A stretch of 64,000 bases of DNA. Source: Paramacrobiotus metropolitanus (taxonomy: Eukaryota; Tardigrada; Eutardigrada; Parachela; Macrobiotidae). Each line of letters starts with the position of its first letter. Position 1 is the first letter of the stretch. Shown here piece by piece: positions 10,269 through 20,602 of the stretch. The notes under the pieces are model-generated. The model was given only the letters and a program-made list of their open reading frames with translations, was not told the origin of the DNA and searched no databases. The stretch spans positions 496,001-560,000 of the forward strand of contig NW_026570315.1 in the NCBI RefSeq assembly GCF_019649055.1, given 5' to 3'. The translations under genes and the position numbers were made by a program.

Positions 10269-11494
10269 CTACTTTTCGCTGGCTTTGTCCTTCCGCTCGG
10301 TGCTTTGTGGGCCGGCGTCGGAGACGTCCAGGTCGTCGGATGACTTATGTCGTTGGGCCGGATTGGGTTTCGGCGTCTTCACCGAAGAATCCGACTTCTG
10401 TTTGGTCGATTCCTTGGTGTCCGACTTCAATGGTTCCTTTTCCGGTTCCGGTTTGGCGGGCTGTTTGGCCGCTTCCTTTTTGGCCTCCTTGTTGGCCTTC
10501 TTCTTTTCCCTCCGTGACAGCTTAGCCGAGTTACCTGAGTGGATGACCTGCGAGTCGAGCATTTGGTCATCGTCTACCTGCACGGAAGGTTGCCGAGTTG
10601 GCTGGGGAACTATCATCTTGACGGCAAGTTGTGATGTCGTCTTGGAGTTCGGCTTAGGAGTTGGAGCCGTGGTTTAAGCCGGTGTGGCCTCTTGTAGTGC
10701 CTTCGGCTGGCTTTTTTCCTCCTGATAACGTTCTCCCATCCGTTTCATAACTTCTGCGATCCTTTCGGTTAGTCTGTCATGTTCCCGACGGACAGCATCA
10801 GTATGTCTGGTTAGGTTGATTCGCCGAATCTTCAACGCGTGCCACAAATCCCTATCTTCTGGGAACGCCATGTCGACGCTAACGTCCTGTTCCGACCGAG
10901 TCAGGTCTTGGACGTGCCGCAAGGCCAAGTCGTTGTGGAATTCGCGTGAGAAATCCTGTGGGGGCTTTTCCTTCTTCCTGCTGGATCTGACCGGTTCTGT
11001 TGCCGGTTCGTTCGTCTGAGATTAATCAATGGTAAAACCCGGGCCAGATCGGACAGAGATCAGTTCGGCCTCTTGTTGTACCGTTTCGGCTTCTGGTCCG
11101 GTTTTTCCCTTGGACGGAGACGTGGTATCCATCTCCTCCGGCGCTTTCTTCGGTGTAGTCTGAGTATTCCGGGAAGTAAACCTACGTGGTTGTTCCGTCG
11201 CAGGGTGACTTGGCATCCGTACTGGTTGGGATGCTCCCCGGTTCGGCGAAATCTGTTTCACCGGCGACCGGCTCCTTCGTGGAGTCAACGTTTCCGTTCT
11301 GGATACTAACGACCGACCCGAGACCGTGCGTGCGTCTTGTAGCAATGCGTCTTGCCATGTTAGGTCGTCGTCGTATGTCGGATCGTCTTCAATCCGTGAG
11401 CCTTTCCGGTATCCCGGGTCGGATTCGTTGCTGGTATCCGATATTGTCATCGGAATTTTGTCGGTGACGTCCTGTCCAGGTTGAGGTGGTACCT
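10269..11494 (-). pseudogene. Copy L ORF2: disordered basic linker region
   Basis: Frames at 10269-10616, 10674-10928 and 11022-11450 align in order with 42760-43917 of R. The segments are Lys/Glu/Ser/Pro-rich (KLSRREKKKANKEAKKEA), with one predicted helical block (DRLTERIAEVMKRMGERYQEE) and an Arg/Ser-Pro stretch (RRSRSPVKQISPNRG). Stops at 10673 and 11021 are absent at the matching places in R, so they are private mutations of this copy. The region looks like a flexible connector, possibly nucleic-acid binding by charge. Confidence 0.5.
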
Positions 11495-12712
11495 TCAGGG
11501 TATAGGCAGCCGGGTTGATGCGAGGGTGGCGGAGCAGTCGGACTGGTTTAATAATCGCCGAGTCGAGCGTAACTCCTGTCGTAACTCCTGCTTTCCGCGC
11601 CTCAGTATCATCAGCTGACGCAAGGCTGTGTCCCTTTCCTGGATGGTAGCGTAAATCCGTTGAGCAAGTTGTGTCTGCTTGTCTTCGGACATGTTCTGCT
11701 TCCAGATACCTCCCTTCAGTTAGGCTTCGTAAAGTATCCGTTGCAGGTCCAATGACTTAGCTTTTTTGACCAGTTTTTTATGTACGCTGGGGGTGAAGAG
11801 TTCCGTATCCAAGGAGTCGACCTTTGTGGTCGCCTTTCTTTTTCTTCGGCAGGTGGTAATTTTGGAGCCGACCTCACCAGTTCGAGGAGTTGTTGATTTG
11901 TTCTGACCGGTGCAGGTGAAAAGGCGTCGTCGTGGGCCGCGCTCTTCAATGTTTTCGCTGGTCTTCGACTTCCTCAAAAATTATCGGAGATCCAAAAACA
12001 CCTGGTTGACGAATTATCCGACCATCTGGTGTTCGTTCACCAGACTGAGGCTCTTTCTGTGAGAGTTCGGGTAAGGTTGTTAGTCGGACAACTGCATTTC
12101 CAACCAAGATGTGATTGAATTTATATGTCGTCTAATGCTGGCCGTCTTCGGGGCATCCTCGTGGTACATTTGACGCAAGGATTTAGCGTTACTTCCCCAA
12201 GCTAGAATGTCGCGATCTAATTCGTGAGCCAGTTGGCTGCCGGATTCGCAAAAGTTTCGGCGAGCTCTAATCTCTGTGATGAATTGTTCGACCTGGTTCA
12301 TCAGTTTAATTGTCGACGACGGTGCGCTGACCGGCAAGCTTCCGGTGTCCGGAATTGCTGCCATTATCCGTGCCTCTGTGGCCGGAGACATGGGTCAGTC
12401 GCCAATGTCCGTTGGTTTCGGCGAGGCCGGTTTGGGCTGAGTCGGCACTACTGTTGGTGTTGACTGGGCCGGCGGTGCTGTTGACGTCGGCTGGTTGTTA
12501 TTGGCTGCTCGTCGTGCCACTTCTGCCCGAAAATCCTGAACGTCCTTTCGTCGCATGGTCTCGATTTCCGCCTCCAAATCGTGGACGTGCATTTGGGAAA
12601 TCCTAAGCTGGTCGCTTAGTGCCAACCTCACGTTGATCATGGTCGGGTCGGTGTCGCTCATGTCGGCTATCTGACGTTTCAGGCCGGCTGCGATCTCTTC
12701 CGCCCGTGCCAA
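11495..12712 (-). pseudogene. Copy L ORF2: helical segments with an internal deletion
   Basis: Three frames align with R: 12395-12712 (ARAEEIAAGLKRQIADM, then a LSDQLRISQMHVHDLEAEIE coiled coil), 12080-12391 (KLMNQVEQFITEIRARRNF) and 11495-11977 (KTSENIEERGPRRRLF, then AQRIYATIQERD). Between 11980 and 12090 copy L lacks about 0.6 kb that R has at 41612-42290, and a short unrelated-looking stretch sits there instead. The hairpin CGACC-ACAAA-GGTCG is preserved at 11818-11832 (minus) and 42430-42444 (R). Confidence 0.5.
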
Positions 12713-12715
12713 ATT

Positions 12716-13744
12716 TTAATCAAAGGTTTTCCGTCGTTCCGCGGGTGTAGGTTGGGTGGTTTGTCCCGTGGCGGTCGGCTTCGGTTGAGTCGACTTTGGC
12801 TGAACTCTTTGTGGGTTCGCCTCAAGTATTTTCCACAGATCCTCGACTCGTCGAGAGCAAATGACATGTTGTTGTTCTAGCGCTTCTCGTAATCGTTTTT
12901 CGAAGGGTTTCTTAGGATCCAACTCGCGAAGTTGTTTATTAAGGGTTTCCATGACCTCTACCGCTTGTCGGTATTGGTCTTCCACTGCTTCAAGGTCGGC
13001 CTCTTGTTTGTCGGCCGCAGCTTCGACTAATGGAAATTCAACGTCCGGTCCGGGTGAGTTAACTGGGGTCGGTTCCGCGTCTTCTGGCGTTACCGGCTTT
13101 GTCTGTGCATCTGTTGGCGCCGCCAAGTATTGTCGGATATGATCGACTATCGACTGTAGAGCTTCGGCGAGTCGGTCTTGGTTCGGACCAATGTCTGGAA
13201 TTTTCCCTGAGTCAAGTGTGTCGGCCCAATCCAGGTCGTTCCGTAAAGCTCGGTCGATGCGTGCTAGTCGACATACCTCCTCTTGAGGTAAGTTTCCACA
13301 AAGTATGTGGTGGAAGATTTCTGCCAAGTCCTGTCCGGCCTGGTAAATCACTTTGAAATTACCGAGTAAGTTCGACATCGGTGTCGAATGTACCAGGGTC
13401 ATCACCGCTGTTGTAGTCGGTGTCGGTCTTCGAGGTGGTGGTGGCGTCGGGATCCGCCTGTACTTCGGTTCGGCGTCGAGGATTTCTGTTATCCTCTCAG
13501 AGGCCGACTTGAGTTGCCGTTCGTCGATATCGGTCGGTTTTATTTTTCCAAGGAAGTCTTCCGGTATCTTTAGGTACGCCGTCAAGTTATCAATCTTCTG
13601 CCTTGCCGCTTTAATGGCTTCCACGTCTGTTGGTGTTGCCTTAATAAATAGTCTCTGGAGGTCTTCCAGTAGATCCCATCCGTCGGAGATCGTAGTCCGC
13701 GTCTTATGTTGACGGTCCTTCTTCATCTGTGTTGTTGGAGACAC
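12716..13744 (-). pseudogene. Copy L ORF2: helical/Pro-rich segment
   Basis: 342 codons are open, beginning SPTTQMKKDRQHKTRTTISD. The segment has an N-terminal helical region, a PTPPPPRRPTPTTTAV Pro-rich hinge, a well-conserved core (STPMSNLLGNFKVIYQAGQ, LARIDRALRNDLDWADTL, ALQSIVDHIRQYL), an acidic patch and a final coiled coil (QYRQAVEVMETLNKQLREL). It aligns with R 39868-40947 without large gaps. The preceding segment ends at a stop plus one-base shift near 13758; R is open there, so the original frame ran through. Confidence 0.55.
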
Positions 13745-13757
13745 GGAGGGCTGGCGG

Positions 13758-16046
13758 TCAGGATACCGGCGAGTACACTGTTGAACACGTCGTTGGTTCC
13801 GCTGCTAAGAGACATCGTTGTTCTCTGTTGGAGTTAACCAACAGGTCGACGCCAGGTTGTATCAGGCGCCTGTGGTTTTCCATCATCGGCGGTCCATGTT
13901 GGATCAGGTCTTGAACCAATTTCATGTGGACCGAGAGTTCGGAGAGTTTCTCCCTGGCGTTCGGTTCGGAGCCCTTTGCTGAGCGTTCGCGGATCCGCTT
14001 CGAGATTTCTTCCGCCTCTCGCAGTGCGACTTTGGCATTAATAAATGTTCTAATGCCTTCTTCGGCCGCCGCCGTTACGACCTGTGTGGTCGTCGGCTGC
14101 GGTGGGGCAGTTATCGACTGGAGTGCCTGTTCTTCCTTTCGGATCTGTATGTCCAGTTCGTTGTGCTGGTCGTACAATTGTTTGTACTGATCCAACAAGG
14201 CTTGGAATTCCTGAGGATGGTTTGCTCCGCTTGTTGGGAGCATCCTCATCCGTTCTCGTATTTTGTTGGACTGGTTGATTATCCCACTCTTTCTTCGCCT
14301 CAAGCTTTTAAGTCTCCCGAGTCGTTCCGGATTTGGCGTGACGGCCTGTGTGGTCGTCATCGCTTCGTTCGAGGTTGGGCCTTTCTCTTTGAGAATGAAC
14401 TGTTTCATGTGGCCCATGACGGCCTCGAACCGGTTTCTAACTAGTTCTGTCGTTAGTATACCGTCCCTTACGAAGCCCTCTGCTAACTCTATGTCCGTTA
14501 CCAAGGTGTTGATTTTCGGTAGGGCTTCGAACACCGTCGTCTCGGTGACGTCCTCGTAGATACCCATGAGCGTCCGCTTTCCGTCGAGAATTGTTTTCCA
14601 GACTTCTGCTGCCCGGGGGTCTTCCCTGGCTCGGAGTGCCATGACGTGGTAGGACGGAACTTGTTGTTCGTTTCCAGGTGGGTCACTCTGGACTAGTTGT
14701 CGGATTGTTTGGACGTGGTTGATAATTCGTTGGGCCACATCTTCGGTGGTCGGTTCACCTCTAGCTCTTAATAATCCGACTATGCGAATGCTTCGCTTGA
14801 TACTGTTGATCCGTCCCGCATTCGCTAGTGCGGTGGCTCTGTTGACATGCGCCCCTGTCCATCTGCCTAACAGCGAATTTCCTTCGGCGACGGCGGCCGA
14901 CACCTCTATTGTTGAAGGTGGTTTCACGTTATTCGACCATCGTTCGGCTGCTTCCAGGTTCTGTACGAACTGGGGATGTCTGTTCATCAACTGTCGAAGA
15001 TTATCGAGTTCCCGCCGCAAGGTCCGTAACGGTAGTTGTTCCGTTGGTATTCCTTGGGGGGACTGTGGTGGACGTCCATTAATGGCGTTAAGTTCCATTT
15101 GGTCTATCTCGAGTGCGCGAGATTCGACCGTTCCGCGTGGTGTGTCATCCAACCGCGCCTAGATTCGAGTGGCCATTATGTTAGCTACTCGGAGGAAGTG
15201 TGCCATCTCTTGTGTTGTAAGAGGTGGGCCACCAAGGACTTCCTGCGGAACCTGTTGGTTCACGTCCAATTCAACGTCGGGGGCGGCCGCCGGTTGAGTC
15301 GCTTCCAGTTCTGTCGCTCGGATCTCGTTATCCTTGGACATGGCGCAGTCAGTTAACCGACGTATTGTTTCCACCGTATATTGGTAGTCCGGATGTCCCG
15401 GTATGAGTTGGGCCAGTATTTGCTAGTGCCTACGTAATGCGTCATACGTATCATCACGCATGCTCCTGGTGTGTTCTAATCGGGTGAGTCGCGTTTCCTC
15501 GTCGATGACGGCCTGTTTGGTCGTCACCGACGTTTCTGGTTGAGCATGTGCCGCTTCCAGGATCCGAATTCGGCGTTTCATGTCGGTTGCTGAAGCCGTC
15601 CATCTTCGTGCGTGTTCCTCTCGTTGTCGTAACTCTCAGACATAATCGCTAGTCGATGATGGGAGTTTTGCCGCTTCCGAGGCGTAATAGGCCGCCTGTT
15701 CACCGGCCGTTTTCAATTGCAGTCGGAGTCTTCCGATCTCTACCGACGGTGCTCGGACGGTCATCTGTTGGCCTACCGAGGTCGGCTGAGATGCGCCAGG
15801 TGGGAGAGAAGTCGACGTGCGGGCCTGTGTGGTCGGTGTCGACGTGTTTCCTTGCGGAGTAGCTGTCGGTTGAGCTACGGATGTTTCCGGTGCCTGGATC
15901 TCGATTTCCCTTTCCTGGACGTATTCATTCCATTCTTGGATTTGGTTCGTTAAGTCCCTCATCCGTTAAGAGAAGTGCTGATCAGTGGGTGGGAGGTCGG
16001 TGAGTCGCTGTTGTAACCGAGCTATGGTCTCCAGCGCGTCGGTGCG
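13758..16046 (-). pseudogene. Copy L ORF2: coiled-coil repeat segment, truncated at its start
   Basis: Pieces at 15636-15962, 15159-15374 and 13758-15152 (464 codons) align with R from 33650, skipping the LINE, to 39875. The protein is rich in helical repeats. A recurring block has a P-x-H-x-DY/FQ helical hairpin, a variable helix and a TTTQAV linker (14075, 14340 and 15510 region). The linker is where the mini-hairpin is encoded. Similarity to R ends at about 16046 within the repeat, marking the 5' truncation of this copy. Confidence 0.55.
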
Positions 16047-18020
16047 CAAGTAGAGTGTCCAGCCATTTAGCGCCAAACACCCCAGCGGGCCGCGCAGTAA
16101 CACCTGCCGGCAATTAAAAATAAAATTTAATTTAATTTAAAAAATAGGTATACGTAATTTATACTAATTTAATTATATTACGTAATTCATTAGTGGAAAC
16201 AATGGCTAATTTATAGTTTTTTAATTAATGAAATAAAAAATACTAAATAAACTAAAAAACATACTGTACATTCAAAAACCTAACTGTACAAATAAAAAAC
16301 TAATATTACGTAAGTATTACGTATGTGCATACGTACATAGAAAAAAGCGCGCGCTGCTAGCAGCGCCACCCTACCAGTGCGCACGTGTACTGAATATGTG
16401 CACCCGTCGCACAAAGACGCTCTCTCTCGTCCAGCGTCTTGAAAACGCTGTGCACACTGCGTATCCATCTCCCAACGTCACAATTTGGCTTGGAAAAAAT
16501 TCTAAATTTTATCAGAATAGAGTTCCCGAGAATTCCAGCGTTTTTCCCCCATATCGCGCAATCCTCCTTGGATTTTTGTCCTACGCTGAGTGTGGATTTT
16601 TTGGAGTGTGTATGGTCTGTGTTTTGGCGTCTTCCGTTAGGTTTTGTTGGCACGGAGTGTGCTGGAATCTGCTGTGCAGTACCCGTGCTGTTTTTGGCTG
16701 ATCCGCACCAGCGCCGTGTGTCCCGTAGTTCACGCTGTACGTAAGTACTTGATGTATTTTAAATTAAAAAATATATGAGAATGTGCTGGGCACCGGTTTT
16801 TTGTACAGATTTGTACAAAAGTATGTGTTTTTGTCTGCTGTAGTGCAGATATCGTTTTGCCCATATCGGGCATGTTGGCCGTCGTCACGCTGCACCAGCA
16901 CTCTCGCTCTACCTTCGGCGCATACTGTAAGTATGCAGTTTTATCAAATATTAATCAAATCTGGTGACACTCTGGTCTTCGGGTTTTTTGTGCGAGATGG
17001 GTAGGTGAACAGCATTGTTGATGCTGATATTTGGGGATTTTTTTTTGTAGAAATCCGTCCACCACTGGCCGTTGTCGCGCTGCATTCTCGTGGATATTTC
17101 CACCTGATCTACACTGTGTAAGTGTAAAAAATTAAAATTAAAAATTTTAAATAAACAATCGGGCTGCACGGTAAATTTTGTACAGTTTTCAAGTACAATT
17201 CAGTTATAAAATCAAAAGATTTCTGGTTTTTAAAAAAAATCTGCGCAAAAAAGCACTTCTCTGTTCGAACCCAGTGCTAGCGATTTATGCTGCGCTGCAT
17301 GTGTTTCTCTTGCGCACCGTTTTATTTCTGAACGGAAAATCAGAAAATAAAAATGAAATAAAATACATAATTTGCACAAACCAACGCTTCTCTGTTCGAA
17401 CTTGGTGCTGATGGTGTACGTGCACCGAAAATATTTCCGTAGCGCACTATTTATTCGATCCGTGAAAATAAAAATAAAAGAGTAACATGTGCGAATAAGC
17501 GTATCTCTGTTCAAACGAACCGGCACTGGATATTGCGTACTGGTTCTTGTTCGGGTGCGCGCTCTTTTTGATTTCTTGAACAGAAAATCAAAATATTAAA
17601 ATAAAATTAGTAATCTGCAGTATGGTGATGTACCAGCACCGTGTTACCGTAGTTGATCATGTACTTTTAAATTTTTGTATATAAAATTTTGGCACTGTAT
17701 GCAGTGTGCTGTGATGTACATATCGTATATTGCATAAGTTTTCTCTGAGGAGCTCTTGACGAGCGCCTAGACCCCCGCTGTGCAGACGAGTATTCCCACG
17801 CCTAGCCAGTGTGCCGCACCCATCCTCCCGGCACTGAATAGCAGCTCCGCGACGCGCTCAGCGTAAGCAATTAAATAAAGTAAAAACTAATGAACTGCAC
17901 CAACACCGTGTTCCCGTAATTTGGTTCTGCAATCTTATTTGTAAATATATAAAAATTCTTATTCTGCATGTTATACAAACTACGTACTGTACGTACCGTA
18001 TATTACGTAGTATAAGATAC
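16047..18020. other. AT-rich non-coding stretch between the giant copies
   Basis: No gene is supported here. The DNA is AT-rich with many short A/T runs. A word resembling CACCAACACCGTGTTxCCGTAG recurs at about 16705, 17645 and 17897, and again at 18209, each time near an AT-rich stretch. This suggests a diverged satellite-like or MITE-like family. A separate three-unit tandem array lies at 17221-17612. Confidence 0.5.
17221..17612 (+). repeat. Diverged tandem array, three units of about 120-150 bp
   Basis: Units begin near 17221, 17371 and 17489. Each contains CTCTGTTCGAAC or CTCTGTTCAAAC followed by a short GC-rich part with GTGC, then GCGCAC..TTTTT/TATT and an A-rich tail resembling ACGGAAAATCAGAAAAT. 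GTTCGAAC resembles the B-box of RNA polymerase III promoters, but no tRNA fold could be drawn. Confidence 0.5.
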
Positions 18021-18024
18021 GTAC

Positions 18025-18130
18025 TTTGCCTTTCACCTAGCTGAACGGAAATGATGTTATGAATAGTTGTTATTGTTAACCGATACTTTCGTACTGCATT
18101 TTTTGCTATGTACTGTTCAATAAAAGTATA
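18025..18130 (+). mobile_element. 3' remnant of the LINE family seen at 33726-37730
   Basis: The stretch reads CTTTGCCTTTCA, then GAACGGAAATGATGTTATGA, then a TGTTAAC..GATACT segment and AATAAAAG. This matches the last coding residues and 3' UTR of the LINE at about 37608-37705 in order and spacing. No other LINE coding sequence precedes it, so it is a 5'-truncated insertion, as is usual for non-LTR elements. Confidence 0.65.
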
Positions 18131-18385
18131 GGCACGTACTGTACTGTCACGTCATGTACTCATACATATTTTGAATAAGAAAGTGTACATTTATTATCTG
18201 GTTTGCGCGCTGTACCAACACCGTGTTGCCGTAGTTCACTGCGCTTCTATTAAATATAATTTCTATATCAATAATCCACTTATGTCGTATCGCTTTTTGT
18301 ACGTGTATATATATATACGTGTAAATGTATATTTGTACGTCTGCTGCTGCTGCAAGCGCAGTCTGCTGGCAAACCGCGCTCTTAC

Positions 18386-18905
18386 GTGAGCGCCCGTGTT
18401 GTTGCGGAAGAAGACCTGGAAGATTTGTCGGATGATGAGGTACTAGCTGAGCATCGTAAGGACGAACGTTTTGTTCAGCAAGGCTACCGGCTGTCTTTTG
18501 ACAGCGATTTCGATCAGCACGGCAATGTTTTGATGCCGGATCTGTCGCGCCCTGTCGATTACGGGGCGGAAATCCCAAACAATCTTTCTGTCAGTGAGGC
18601 TGTGCGGAGCCATCTCATTGTACTGATAAGCGCTTCGAAGTGGTTCTGTTCAATGAACGCCAAGAATTTCTATCATGTGGATGATAAATTTAATTACTTT
18701 CAAAAAAATTGTCGGGTGTTTGATTGAAGAGCACGGCAGTGTTAACGCCCATAAGGCATCTGCAGTTCTGAAGTACTGCGCCCAGCTTGGTGAGATGAAA
18801 AAGGAGATGTTGCTGAAAAATTTGAAGCGCTGATGCGACTGAATGACCAAAAAGTGTCCTGCTGGGAACATTTATCCGTTTCGTTGTTTGGTAATCCTTA
18901 GGTGT
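18386..18905 (+). pseudogene. Unrecognised acidic coding fragment
   Basis: A frame from 18386 reads SARVVAEEDLEDLSDDEVL, then a mixed stretch (YRLSFDSDFDQHGNVLMPD) and YGAEIPNNLSVSEAVR. After a frame change near 18605-18700, fragments continue (NAHKASAVLKYCAQLGEMKK, then NDQKVSCWEHLSVSLFGNP) to a stop near 18900. The composition is protein-like and differs from the AT-rich DNA around it, but I recognise no family. It may be a piece of another mobile element or a dead host gene. Confidence 0.4.
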
Positions 18906-19277
18906 ATATGATTATACGTATAAGTATAATTCATGGCCAGGTGGTGTAAGATATCCAGGTGCATTCTCGCTTCGCGTAGGCGTACCACTGAAACTTAAAA
19001 TGACCAATCTGTGCGCAGTAATAGTGACCTACTGGCAAAGTCATGCGACCGTGATCGGCATACACATATACGTAGCACATGAATCGTGCGAGGCATATAC
19101 ACAGAATCACAAATTCAGCGGTCAACATTTGCGCATTCTTATCGCTCAGTCTTTACATTCATTTCAAAATTTGGGAATGTACAATTCATTTCAAAATGTG
19201 GAACGCTAGCATTTTCGACGGTATTTTCGAACGTGCAGATTTTTGATCTGTGCTCGTGTGCTATGTCTAGTTTTAAG

Positions 19278-19885
19278 TTATGGCCAGGCCGATGCAACCC
19301 CGCATTAGAACTGCAAAGGACACTTTGCACTTCCGGGCGTTGGTTAAGGCCTACGCTGCACGACTATCTGCTTCCCACACCGGAAGAGATGTCGAGCTGC
19401 TGCGGGTTATACTACAAGCTGTTTTATCCACAAGAGGAGCAGCTGCACTGCGCTTTCTCCAAAGAGCACTCGGTCCTTATGTTGTTCGGCAACCCTAAGT
19501 CACCGCTCTGTTTCTCGCTGAGTTTTAGCCAGGAATTCGAAGAGACGGTCTTTCAAACCGGGTTCGATCGTCTTACTATTCCATTCACGATTGCTTTGTT
19601 CATCTTGTTCCCGTTCGTCCGGACAACTGCCCTGTTTACGCTGAAGTTATTACATCGCAGCAGTTTGGCTATTTACTAAAGTATTACACAGAATTCAACC
19701 ATGTAATACTTGGACCGGCCAATTATCAAGGTATTACCGCGATTCTCGGACCAGCGCCGAAGAAGCAGGAGTATCCGCCGTATGGGATGTTTGGTTGCGA
19801 CGTGTGGACTGTCGATAACCAGGTTCCATTTGTCAACAGCAACGCCGACATGTACGATCCCATTCATGCTCTAGAACCGACCGTG
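19278..19885 (+). pseudogene. Unrecognised protein fragment abutting the giant element
   Basis: Two frames look real. The first, from about 19370, reads PEEMSSCCGLYYKLFYPQEE to SFSQEFEETVFQTGFDR. The second continues from about 19565 with YYSIHDCFVHLVPVRPDNCP, then EVITSQQFGYLLKYYTEFNH, GPANYQGITAILGPAP and FGCDVWTVDNQVPFVN, and stays open up to the start of the giant element at about 19886. A one-base shift joins them. No family was recognised. The abrupt end suggests the giant element was inserted in it. Confidence 0.45.
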
Positions 19886-20415
19886 AATTTACTTTTTGGT
19901 CGAGAACCGACCTGCTAGGGCAACGAACCTGTCCAGACAGTTAGACAAAGGCTAACCGACAACAGGTCGGAAATTCTCTTTCTTTTCATTTCTAACGGCG
20001 TTCCAACCGCCAGAAAAATTCTAAAAATCTAAAAACCTATTTCTAACGGATTAGAAATTAAAAACTCGACCAGATAAACTTTTTGGCCGACTAAAAACAA
20101 TTTGTTTTTCTCGCGGAAAATAGCGCGAAAATTCTTGAATTTCCTTGTGACGTCAGAATAGCCGCTTTTGAGTACTTTAAGGGCAGCCAATCAGCGTGCA
20201 GGGGAAACTTCCCATAGCTTAACATAGGCGTTGATCATCGTTTTTTGCAACTTTTGCACGCGGCTCGCAATGTGTGACGTAGGCAGTAGGTGCAAGAATA
20301 CTTGACACTGTGACGTCATACTGGTCAGTTCAGTAGTATAGGACGTACTACAACGTACTACTATATTACACTGTACTGTATCATAGTACTGTATTATAAC
20401 CTCGTGTACTGAGTC
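19886..20415 (+). promoter_or_regulatory. Candidate 5' LTR and promoter of copy R
   Basis: The first 125 bp (GAATTTAC..GGTC..GAGAACCGAC, then TTTCTTTTC..TAAC..ACGG) resemble, with gaps, 51160-51345 at the other end, as expected of aged LTRs. The rest looks like a promoter. There are two perfect TGACGTCA palindromes (20148-20155 and 20311-20318), a third TGACGTAG at about 20274, a GCGCGAAA word near 20123, and a CCAAT box at about 20188. Repeated GTACT words lie at 20340-20400. TTAACATAGG at about 20223 resembles the intercistronic words. The LTR call is weak; the CRE-like palindromes are plainly visible. Confidence 0.45.
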
Positions 20416-20602
20416 ATGAACAGACACAACAGCAACAACATCTCGTCGGAAGATCCTGACAAGCGGAAGTTCCTGAACGCAAAGAAGTTCCTGAATTAAT
20501 TGAACATCCTCACAAAGGGGATCGTTCAATTCATCGGTTGAAAACAACCGAATCGTAAGGTTCCACAAGAACCGACTTGACTTAACAGTCGATTCGATAA
20601 CA
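20416..20602 (+). promoter_or_regulatory. Gag leader: uORF, hairpins, possible splice donor and acceptor
   Basis: A 27-codon uORF starts at 20416. A perfect hairpin CGGTTG-AAAA-CAACCG lies at 20535-20550 and GGTTC-CACAA-GAACC at 20559-20573. Between them is ATC|GTAAGG (GT at 20555), a good splice-donor match. TTAACAG at about 20582-20588 lies 14 bases before the Gag ATG and repeats the acceptor-like word found before ORF2 and ORF3. This layout resembles a retroviral leader donor serving downstream acceptors; that is inference. Confidence 0.4.

Larger units (their letters stand above)
3723..16046 (-). mobile_element. Giant retroelement copy L, 5'-truncated
   Basis: This is a second copy of the element at 19886-51480, in the opposite orientation. 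It carries, in sense order, ORF2 (16046 down to 7879), an intercistronic module, ORF3 (7646-5489) and a hairpin-rich 3' region. Gag, pol and the first part of ORF2 are missing. Similarity to copy R stops near 16046, inside a coiled-coil repeat, where R continues upstream. The 3' end is cut by Gypsy-1 at 3722. L lacks the LINE found in R and shows its empty site at about 15964-15978. Stops and frameshifts mostly differ from those in R. Confidence 0.85.

Noticed and set aside
17250-17520. tRNA genes at GTTCGAAC words
   Set aside because: No cloverleaf can be drawn in either direction; the words belong to a tandem array.
18300-18325. TATATATATA run as a promoter or origin
   Set aside because: It is a short simple repeat in AT-rich DNA with no gene placed to use it.
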